Positions 1-5,940 of a stretch of 8,326 nt of DNA are shown one piece after another. Location of the stretch: assembly GCF_041807905.1 (NCBI RefSeq), contig NZ_JBGVSA010000055.1:1-8326 (forward strand). Direction: 5' to 3'. This DNA is from JBGVSA01 sp041807905 (lineage in GTDB: Bacteria > Pseudomonadota > Gammaproteobacteria > Burkholderiales > Rhodocyclaceae). Under the pieces are notes generated by a model, which was not told where the DNA came from, searched no databases, and saw only the letters and a list, made by a program, of their open reading frames with translations. The position numbers and the translations under genes were made by a program. Each line of letters opens with the position of its first letter. Positions within the stretch are counted from its first letter, which is position 1.

Positions 1-1032
1 GTGCATGCCTTGGTTGGCGGTCTCGTGAGCAAGGCATTGGGCGGTGACTTCGGGACAGGGGCTGCGGCAGTAGGTGGCGCGACGGCGGCAATCGCTCTAC
101 TGAAAGACCAACTGGATTTACTGCCAGATCTCAGCGCCAATGAACGCAATGCGATCCTGCAACTGGCAGGCGACACGGTAGCCTATGTCGTTGCGGGCGG
201 AGGAAGCCAAGGGGCTGCTGCGGCAGGGACTGCCGGGATGGCGGATTTGTATAATCGACAATTGCACCAGGACGAAAAAGCGGCAATCAAATCGCATGCA
301 AATGGAGACAGCGAAGAAGAAGCGCGCCTGACAAAGGCTGCCTGCTACATCCTGAAATGCTGGGCGCAGTATGCAAAAGACAGCGAGGAATATGCTCAGA
401 ACTACGTGAGTGAGGCAGAGGTCGCAACGCTCGGAAATGAAATCAACTGGGTGACGTCCCTGCAAGGAAATGGGTTTTTCAATTACTCATTCCTTGACAA
501 GAGCGCTGATGCAATCCTGCGTGATCCCACAGGGGTGGCAGTAGATGTTATCAAGACGGCAGCGGGAGCAATAAAAACAAACGTTGGCGTAGGTCTGTGC
601 TTATCAAGTGGAGCAGGGTGTGCCCTAGGTGTTCCGACGGCAATCTTGGGATTGAGTGATACGCATGAAGGAATCGATTCTTTGTCGCACCGCATTGAGA
701 ACAATGACGCCCCTGGGTTTAATCCAATGAGGTATTGGATTAACTCCGCATTGCCCGGATTAGGTAATACTGCCTATGATGGCGCCAACCTTGCGCTGTC
801 GCTTTCTTCACTTGGTTTTCAAGCACCACTGAAGGTGGGGGCTACAGATGGAATAACTAAAACGGGATCTATCTTCGGCGTGACAGTGCCAAAATTCTCC
901 AATCAAACGATAATCCCCATCCTGAATACGGTAGCTCCTTATGGGACCACACAGTCAATATTGATTTTAGGCGTGGGTTCCAATACATGGAGTGTCATTA
1001 AGGATATTTCAGACATTTGGAAGAAGCCATGA
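1..1032 (+). CDS. C-terminal part of a CdiA/FHA-type contact-dependent toxin (probably 5'-truncated by the window)
   Basis: The frame is open from the first base. The initial GTG is probably an internal valine codon, because the Ala/Gly-rich residues 1-80 resemble the pre-toxin region inside large CdiA/haemagglutinin proteins, not a protein start; an orphan CT cassette starting here cannot be excluded. Residues 82-85 read DLYN, a variant of the (E/Q)LYN motif that marks the start of the variable toxin end in Burkholderia-type CdiA. Residues 100-170, with Cys115 and Cys120 in an AAC-x4-C pattern, look like the semi-conserved segment that follows this motif in many such proteins (from memory). 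Residues 170-343 are the presumed toxin: Gly-rich hydrophobic stretches at about 185-219 and 303-333, and a layout (HEGIDSL; G-NTAYDGANLALS) that recalls DUF4225. I see no nuclease or deaminase motif. The stop overlaps the start of the next gene (ATGA). GC falls from 62.5% to 48% at the DLYN position. The family is fairly sure; the activity is not. Confidence 0.75.
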   Translation: MHALVGGLVSKALGGDFGTGAAAVGGATAAIALLKDQLDLLPDLSANERNAILQLAGDTVAYVVAGGGSQGAAAAGTAGMADLYNRQLHQDEKAAIKSHANGDSEEEARLTKAACYILKCWAQYAKDSEEYAQNYVSEAEVATLGNEINWVTSLQGNGFFNYSFLDKSADAILRDPTGVAVDVIKTAAGAIKTNVGVGLCLSSGAGCALGVPTAILGLSDTHEGIDSLSHRIENNDAPGFNPMRYWINSALPGLGNTAYDGANLALSLSSLGFQAPLKVGATDGITKTGSIFGVTVPKFSNQTIIPILNTVAPYGTTQSILILGVGSNTWSVIKDISDIWKKP

Positions 1033-1292
1033 ACTGGATGCGTCTGTATGCAACAGTTAGAATGACTATTGTCATAGGGTGTGGAGCATTGGGAGGGGCA
1101 GCTGCATGGGCGCTCATTGCGGCCGCCGCCTTTGGACATATCACAGGGATTGGCGAAACAAGAATTATGCTATTCGTCTTTCTTCCGGTTTTTGTTGTGG
1201 TTCTTGGCCTCCTAACGAAATACCTTCCGAGAGAGTTTTTCAAGAAAGGAATATTGGCCGATCCTCGGCAGTTTGGCCCGTGGAAAAAATAG
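1029..1292 (+). CDS. Small two-helix membrane protein, candidate immunity protein for the upstream toxin
   Basis: An 87-residue protein starting at the ATG that overlaps the toxin stop codon (ATGA), which implies translational coupling. A purine-rich GGAAGAAG lies just upstream inside the toxin gene. A TTG four codons earlier (1017) is in frame but less likely. Two hydrophobic segments, about residues 11-36 and 46-63, are joined by a short loop (HITGIGETR). They are followed by a basic, charged tail (KYLPREFFKKG...FGPWKK) that is probably cytoplasmic. I recognise no family. Its position directly behind a CdiA-type toxin end, its small size and its matching low GC (about 48%) make it the obvious cognate immunity protein. 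A membrane-embedded immunity protein would suit a toxin that acts at the inner membrane, for example by pore formation. That function is inferred from position and topology only. Confidence 0.72.
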   Translation: MNWMRLYATVRMTIVIGCGALGGAAAWALIAAAAFGHITGIGETRIMLFVFLPVFVVVLGLLTKYLPREFFKKGILADPRQFGPWKK

Positions 1293-1303
1293 AGCCCTCT
1301 TCT

Positions 1304-1373
1304 TTTGGGTAATTCCTACCCAAACCGCGACGACCCGCCGCTGGAAGTCCTTTGGTGGGTAAATTTATGGGTA
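1304..1373 (+). repeat. Cluster of TGGGTA hexamers with an 8-bp perfect inverted repeat
   Basis: Just after the immunity gene, TTTGGGTA (1304-1311) and TACCCAAA (1317-1324) form a perfect 8-bp stem with a five-base loop. Two more direct TGGGTA copies follow at 1356-1361 and 1368-1373, so there are three direct and one inverted hexamers within 70 bases. The stem has no following T tract, so it is not a standard intrinsic terminator. Short TGGGTA arrays remind me of arm-type sites beside tyrosine-integrase attachment sites of islands, but no integrase is present here. The role is unknown. Confidence 0.45.
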
Positions 1374-1437
1374 GTTCTAGCGTCGAATGCCTTCTGGCCT
1401 AGATTTGGAGCGGTTCTTCGGAGAGTATTGACAAGCG

Positions 1438-1665
1438 GCGAGGACTGTTTGAGCCCAAAGGGCGAGTTCCGCAGCCGCCTTCTCGACCGCGCAGCGCAGG
1501 GTATCGGCCGAAGGCCGACGACGCTGTGGGGTCGCTTCTTTGGTTACTTTCTTGTCGATAACAAGAAAGTGACTCGCCCGCCGGGGCGAACTCCCGGCCA
1601 ACGTAATCACGCAGTCGAGACCAGCCAGGCACGGCAAAGAATCAAGCAAGAAAGGGCCTTTCATC
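1438..1665. repeat. Hairpin-rich intergenic block resembling a dispersed Xanthomonadaceae repeat; no gene supported in 1293-1872
   Basis: This is the core of the 580-base gap between the immunity gene and the GNAT gene. In order it holds a hairpin TCGGCC-GAA-GGCCGA (1504-1518), a long hairpin at 1543-1573 (listed separately), a GCCGGG/CCCGGC stem (1580-1598) and the palindrome GAAAGG-G-CCTTTC (1650-1662). Conceptual translation of either strand gives phrases such as FFGYFLVDNKKVTRPPGRTPG (plus) or KKVTKEATPQRR (minus). I remember these from many short 'hypothetical proteins' annotated across Xanthomonadaceae, which suggests that the DNA itself is the repeated unit and the predicted proteins are artefacts. 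Open frames at 1305-1859 (+) and 1377-1703 (-) exist, but they have no ribosome binding site and Arg/Pro-rich, unstructured translations. A further tight hairpin, CGACAG-TCT-CTGTCG, lies at 1730-1744. The boundaries given are approximate. Confidence 0.5.
1543..1573. repeat. Long 13-bp-stem hairpin within the intergenic repeat
   Basis: GTTACTTTCTTGT (1543-1555) pairs with ACAAGAAAGTGAC (1561-1573) around a five-base loop, with one G-T wobble and no other mismatch. It is the strongest secondary structure in the gap. It lies about 250 bases beyond the immunity stop codon and lacks a T tract on either strand. It could block RNA exonucleases or act as a factor-dependent transcription end, but its function is inferred, not shown. 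Confidence 0.6.
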
Positions 1666-1837
1666 GTTGTACGCCTGGGATGCAATGGCGGATGACGCTT
1701 CACTCTTCCGCCCTACCTCCCTACTACGACGACAGTCTCTGTCGGACAAGAGATGGCAAAGACGAACTCCCTGCCACCGCACCCAAGCAGTCAAGACGAC
1801 GTCCGAAAACCCAAGCCCCACCAGAAAAGGGCCTTTC
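1650..1837. repeat. Two copies of a palindromic GAAA(A)GGGCCTTTC element
   Basis: The first copy, GAAAGG-G-CCTTTC at 1650-1662, is a perfect dyad around one central base. The second, at 1824-1837, has one extra A in the left arm. They lie 174 bases apart and bracket the non-coding stretch directly before the acetyltransferase gene. They could be ends of a small repeat unit or binding sites. Their meaning is not known. Confidence 0.4.
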
Positions 1838-1872
1838 TCAGACGCAGCCCCGCCGATAGACTCCCTATCACC

Positions 1873-2295
1873 ATGGAATACACCCTTCAAAGCGGCTTCG
1901 ACCGCATGGACTTTCCGCGCGTCACCGCGATGCTCGCCACGGCATTCTGGTCACCCGGCATCGGCATCGACGAAGTGATCGCCGGCTCAAAACACTCCGC
2001 ATTACTGGTCGGTGCGTTCGACCCACAAGGCGACCAGATCGGCTTCGCCCGCGTCATCTCCGACCAAACCCGCTTCGCCTACATCCTGGACGTCATTGTC
2101 GACGAACCCCACCGACGCCAGGGCATTGGCCAGGCCATGGTGCAGCACATCCTCGGACATTCGGACTTGGCGTCGGTTTATCAATGGTTGCTGATCACGC
2201 GCGATTCACATGGCGTCTACGAAAAGCTCGGTTTTCGGCGCACCGAACGCGGTCCGGATTGGATGGAAATCCGCTCGAAGCGCCCGGCGCGATAG
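1873..2295 (+). CDS. GNAT-family N-acetyltransferase
   Basis: A 140-residue cytoplasmic protein of the size expected for a single-domain GNAT enzyme, which transfers acetyl from acetyl-CoA to an amine. Residues 74-94 form motif A: beta strand DVIVDEPH, then RRQGIG (81-86) matching the (Q/R)-x-x-G-x-(G/A) pyrophosphate-binding loop, then a helix. Residues 114-121 (GVYEKLGF) match motif B, with Tyr116 in the place of the usual general acid. The N-terminal region (FDRMDFPRVTAMLATAFWSPG) carries the helix pair that shapes the acceptor site. I chose ATG 1873 because the fold starts there. The frame stays open upstream to ATG 1753, but those 40 codons translate to Pro/Lys/Arg-rich sequence. No good ribosome binding site precedes 1873. 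The substrate cannot be told; close single-domain relatives are usually annotated only as acetyltransferases. It stands alone between the repeat region and the sensor kinase. Confidence 0.85.
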   Translation: MEYTLQSGFDRMDFPRVTAMLATAFWSPGIGIDEVIAGSKHSALLVGAFDPQGDQIGFARVISDQTRFAYILDVIVDEPHRRQGIGQAMVQHILGHSDLASVYQWLLITRDSHGVYEKLGFRRTERGPDWMEIRSKRPAR

Positions 2296-2319
2296 CCGGC
2301 CAGGCACCGCGCATCATTC

Positions 2320-2352
2320 CGGCACGGTTCACGCTTAAGAATGAACCGGCCG
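2320..2352. promoter_or_regulatory. Imperfect 11-bp inverted repeat upstream of the sensor kinase
   Basis: CGGC-A-CGGTTCA (2320-2331) pairs with TGAACCGGCCG (2342-2352), leaving one bulged A and a ten-base spacer that contains the palindrome CTTAAG. It ends 22 bases before the kinase ATG and starts 24 bases after the acetyltransferase stop. It could be an operator for the kinase gene or a transcript-end hairpin of the acetyltransferase. There is no T tract, so I do not call it a terminator. Confidence 0.35.
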
Positions 2353-2374
2353 CCACTCCCAACACACCACAGAG

Positions 2375-5300
2375 ATGATTCCCAGCCCGGACCCTTCCAT
2401 CGGTCCCGATGCCGGCGATGCGCCTCAGCGCGTCGTCAAGGTTCGCCGCGACTACAACACCTGGGTCGCCAACGAGACCATTGAAGACTACGCCCTGCGC
2501 TTTACCGCCCGCAGCTTTCGCAAATGGTCGGCGCTACGCGTGGCGAATACGGCGTTCGGAGCGGCTTCTTTCCTTGTGCTCGAAGCGGTCGGTGCGACGC
2601 TGCTGGTCAATTACGGCTTCATCAATGCGTTCTGGGCGATTCTGGCGACCGGGTTGATCATCTTCCTGTGCGGCCTGCCGATCAGCTTCTATGCCGCCCA
2701 GTACGGCGTGGACATGGACCTGCTCACACGTGGCGCGGGCTTCGGTTACATCGGCTCGACCATCACCTCGCTCATCTACGCGAGCTTCACCTTCATCTTC
2801 TTCGCGCTCGAAGCCGCAGTGATGGCCTACGCCCTGGAGTTGGCCTTCGATATCCCGCCGTGGATCGGCTATGCCCTCTGCGCACTGGTGGTGATTCCGC
2901 TGGTGACGCACGGCGTCACCGCGATCAGCCGCCTGCAGACGCTCACGCAGCCGGTGTGGCTGGTACTGCTGGCCCTGCCCTATCTGTTCGTGCTGTGGCA
3001 GAACCCGGGCGTCATCGCCGACCTGACCCGCTATGCCGGCATCAAGGGAAATGGCGGCCAGTTCGACGCGTACCTGTTCGGTGCGGCGCTTACGGTGGGC
3101 ATTGCGATGATCACGCAGATGGGCGAACAGGTGGATTACCTGCGCTTCATGCCCGAGCGCACCCCCGCCAATCGTCTGCGATGGTATGCCGCCGTGCTGG
3201 TCGGCGGGCCGGGATGGGTGGTCTTGGGCGTGGCGAAGATGCTCGGCGGCATCCTGCTGGCCTACCTTGCGATCCGCAATTCGGTACCAGAAGATCGCGC
3301 CGTCGATCCGAACCAGATGTACCTCGTCGGCTTCGAGTCGATCTTCTCGCACCCTTCCGTGGCGGTGGCCGTGACGGCGGCGTTCGTGATCATCTCGCAG
3401 CTCAAGATCAACGTGACCAACGCCTACGCCGGGTCGCTGGCATGGTCGAATTTTTTCGCTCGCCTCACGCACAGTCATCCGGGCCGCGTCGTATGGGTGG
3501 TGTTCAACACGCTCATCGCGCTGCTGTTGATGGAACTGAACGTATTCCAGGCTCTCGGCCAGGTGCTGGGGTTGTACTCGAACATTGCCATTTCGTGGAT
3601 CGTGGCGGTGGTGGCCGATCTCGTCATCAACAAGCCGCTCGGGCTATCGCCGCGCGGCATCGAGTTCAAGCGCGCGCACCTGTACGACATCAATCCAGTG
3701 GGTACCGGTGCGATGGTGATCGCGTCGGTATTGTCGGTGTCGGCCTACGTCGGACTGCTCGGCCGTGGCGCGGAAGCGTTTGCTTCGTTCATCGCACTGG
3801 CCACCGCGCTGGTGGCGTCTCCACTCATTGCCTGGGCGACCGGTGGAAAATACTACCTGGCGCGCGGCAGCGCCGAACAAACAGCCGGCACTTCGCGCTG
3901 CGTGATATGCGATCGCCATTACGAAGCGGACGACATGGCGCACTGCCCTGCCTACCATGGATCGATCTGTTCGCTGTGCTGTGCGCTGGATGCCCGCTGC
4001 AACGATCTGTGCAAGCCGCAGGCGCGTCTGTCGAGTCAATGGACGTCCGTTCTGCGCCGCGTGCTGCCGCGCGGGATGTGGCCATACGTCGACACCGGGC
4101 TCGCGCATTACCTGTTGCTGATGTCGGTGGTGGTGCCCTTCCTCGGCCTGCTGCTTGGCATGCTGTACTACCACGAGGCGCAAATGCTTGGCGCCGACAC
4201 GGTGCTGCTGCCGCAATTGCGCATGGCTTTCGTCAAAGCCTTTGCCGCCTTGCTGCTGGTTAGCGGCATCGTAGCGTGGTGGCTGGTGCTCACGCACAAG
4301 AGCCGGCAAGTGGCGCAGGAAGAATCCAACCGCCAGACGCACCTTCTGATCCGCGAGATCGAACTGCACCGGCGCACCGACGAACAACTGCAGCGTGCCC
4401 GCATCGTGGCGGAACAGGCCAACCAGGCGAAGAGCCGCTACATCACGTCGATCAGTCACGAACTGCGTACGCCGCTCAACAGCATCCTCGGCTATGCGCA
4501 GATTCTCGACGGCGACCCGTCGATTCCCGCCCATCGCCACGAAGCGCTCAACATCATCCGCCGCAGTGGCGACCACCTGCTCTCGCTCATCGAAGGCACG
4601 CTCGACATTGCACGCATCGAAGGCGGAAAACTCACGCTCGCGGTGCGCGCGATCGACTTCAGTGACATGGTCCGCCAACTGGTGAACATGTTCGAGCTTC
4701 AGGCGCGCAACAAGGGCATCGAATTCCACTTCGAACCGCAGGGTGATTTGCCGGCGGTGGTGCGCGCCGATGAGAAACGCCTGCGGCAGATACTGATCAA
4801 CCTGCTCGGCAATGCGGTGAAATTCACGCAGTCGGGCGCGGTGACTTTCCGCATCCGCCACCTGCGCGACATGGCGACCTTCGAGATCGAAGACACCGGC
4901 CCCGGCATTCCTGTCGACGAAATCGACCGCATCTTCGAGCCCTTTGCGCGCGGCAGTGCGGCGCACAACACGACCACCAGCGGTACCGGCATCGGCCTGA
5001 CCATTGCCAAGATGCTCACCGATCTGATGGGCGGCGAATTGAAGATCTCCAGCGAACTCGGACGCGGCACGCTGTTTACCGTGCGCATGTACCTGGGCCA
5101 GGTGCACTCCACCCAGGCCGAGCGCGAACTGCCGCGCGCCACCCACATCGGCTACAAAGGCGAGCGGCGGCGCATTCTCATCGTCGACAACGAGCAGGTC
5201 GACCGCGAGATGCTGGTGAACATCCTTGCCCCGCTCGGCTTTGAAATCGACCAGGCGGCCTCTGGCGTGGAATGCCTCGAAGTGCTGCCGCGCTTTGCGC

Positions 5301-5791
5301 CGCATCTGATTTTTCTCGACCTGGCCATGCCGGGCATCGACGGATGGGAGACGATCCGCCAGATCCGCGCACGCGGCCTGTCGGATGCGCACATTGCCAT
5401 CATCTCGGCCAACGCTTTCGACAAGGCGCTGGACCACGACGTGGATTTGCCGGCGGAGGACTTCCACCTCAAGCCGGTGAAGGTGTCCGACCTGCTCGCC
5501 TGGATCGGCCGTAAGTTGCAGTTGGAATGGATCGACGCCCCACCTGCTTCGGCCGCGCCCCCGACCGTTGTTGCTGCCCCCACGTCGCGCCCGCCGCGCC
5601 ATCACCTCGAAGCGCTGGCCGACCAGGTATCGATCGGTTACGTGCGCGGCATCCACGAACAGCTCGACCGGATCGCAGCACTGGACGCCGAGCACGCGCC
5701 TTACGTAGAACGCATGCGCGCACTGGCCCGCCAGTTCCAGCTCGAACGCATGACCGAAATCATCAAGAACGACCTCCATGCCGACGCATAA
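2375..5791 (+). CDS. NCS1 transporter-sensor hybrid histidine kinase/response regulator
   Basis: A 1138-residue inner-membrane protein. Residues 25-490 are a whole NCS1-type permease (cytosine/purine/hydantoin symporter family) with about 12 helices, including the family-like DMDLLTRGAGFGYIGS at 113-128. Residues 509-546 hold eight cysteines (509, 512, 524, 532, 535, 536, 542, 546). Two further helices follow at about 577-598 and 615-640, then a short helical linker. The kinase core has its H-box at 692-700 (phospho-acceptor His695), N-box Asn813, G1 DTGPGI (840-845), F-box 853-857 and G2 GTGIGL (870-875). A receiver spans about 931-1048 (Asp938, phospho-acceptor Asp982, Ser1011, Lys1033), with Asn939 where a second acidic residue is usual. 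A Pro/Ala linker (1054-1074) leads to a helical tail (1075-1138) without a clear Hpt motif. The start ATG has only a weak AGAG upstream. The next gene is a LuxR-type regulator. I infer a transporter-like sensor of a nucleobase-like solute, built like CbrA; transport activity and ligand are unknown. Confidence 0.9.
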   Translation: MIPSPDPSIGPDAGDAPQRVVKVRRDYNTWVANETIEDYALRFTARSFRKWSALRVANTAFGAASFLVLEAVGATLLVNYGFINAFWAILATGLIIFLCGLPISFYAAQYGVDMDLLTRGAGFGYIGSTITSLIYASFTFIFFALEAAVMAYALELAFDIPPWIGYALCALVVIPLVTHGVTAISRLQTLTQPVWLVLLALPYLFVLWQNPGVIADLTRYAGIKGNGGQFDAYLFGAALTVGIAMITQMGEQVDYLRFMPERTPANRLRWYAAVLVGGPGWVVLGVAKMLGGILLAYLAIRNSVPEDRAVDPNQMYLVGFESIFSHPSVAVAVTAAFVIISQLKINVTNAYAGSLAWSNFFARLTHSHPGRVVWVVFNTLIALLLMELNVFQALGQVLGLYSNIAISWIVAVVADLVINKPLGLSPRGIEFKRAHLYDINPVGTGAMVIASVLSVSAYVGLLGRGAEAFASFIALATALVASPLIAWATGGKYYLARGSAEQTAGTSRCVICDRHYEADDMAHCPAYHGSICSLCCALDARCNDLCKPQARLSSQWTSVLRRVLPRGMWPYVDTGLAHYLLLMSVVVPFLGLLLGMLYYHEAQMLGADTVLLPQLRMAFVKAFAALLLVSGIVAWWLVLTHKSRQVAQEESNRQTHLLIREIELHRRTDEQLQRARIVAEQANQAKSRYITSISHELRTPLNSILGYAQILDGDPSIPAHRHEALNIIRRSGDHLLSLIEGTLDIARIEGGKLTLAVRAIDFSDMVRQLVNMFELQARNKGIEFHFEPQGDLPAVVRADEKRLRQILINLLGNAVKFTQSGAVTFRIRHLRDMATFEIEDTGPGIPVDEIDRIFEPFARGSAAHNTTTSGTGIGLTIAKMLTDLMGGELKISSELGRGTLFTVRMYLGQVHSTQAERELPRATHIGYKGERRRILIVDNEQVDREMLVNILAPLGFEIDQAASGVECLEVLPRFAPHLIFLDLAMPGIDGWETIRQIRARGLSDAHIAIISANAFDKALDHDVDLPAEDFHLKPVKVSDLLAWIGRKLQLEWIDAPPASAAPPTVVAAPTSRPPRHHLEALADQVSIGYVRGIHEQLDRIAALDAEHAPYVERMRALARQFQLERMTEIIKNDLHADA

Positions 5792-5833
5792 CACGCTTTC
5801 CGTGGAGCCCCACGAGACTCGTTGCCCCCGGAT

Positions 5834-5846
5834 GCGGATGATCCGC
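5834..5846. promoter_or_regulatory. 13-bp dyad between kinase and regulator genes
   Basis: GCGGAT-G-ATCCGC is a perfect 6+1+6 dyad in the 149-base gap between the kinase stop and the regulator start, 94 bases before the chosen start codon. The gap is long enough for a separate promoter. The dyad could be a site for a dimeric regulator, possibly the LuxR-type protein itself, but short GC-rich dyads also arise by chance. Confidence 0.25.
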
Positions 5847-5940
5847 CGACCGGGAAAGACGACGCACGGCAGTACCTGTGCGCACAGATTGCAGGGCTTC
5901 CCCTTGGAACGTCACCGTTACTCTCGCGGAGATGCGTGAG

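Noticed and set aside
1428..1433. Perfect TTGACA -35 hexamer
   Set aside because: No -10-like hexamer at 16-18 bases downstream and no gene start nearby on that strand until 1873.
1377..1703. 108-residue minus-strand open frame
   Set aside because: It reads through the same repeat on the other strand; both strands giving familiar 'hypothetical' phrases points to DNA repeat conservation, not to a protein.
1305..1859. 184-residue plus-strand open frame (TTG start) in the intergenic gap
   Set aside because: No ribosome binding site, the start lies inside a hairpin, and the Arg/Pro-rich translation matches the pattern of artefact proteins read from a dispersed repeat.
1753..1872. 40-codon N-terminal extension of the acetyltransferase from ATG 1753
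   Set aside because: The extension is Pro/Lys/Arg-rich, crosses the palindromic repeat at 1824-1837 and precedes the point where the GNAT fold starts.
2524..4263. 579-residue open frame on the plus strand in another frame
   Set aside because: It overlaps the transporter part of the kinase, which has clear membrane helices in its own frame; this translation is Arg/Gly-rich and without motifs.
3644..5794. 716-residue open frame on the minus strand
   Set aside because: It lies exactly opposite the kinase gene. Long antisense frames are expected in GC-rich codon use, and its translation is Arg/His/Gln-rich with no domain.
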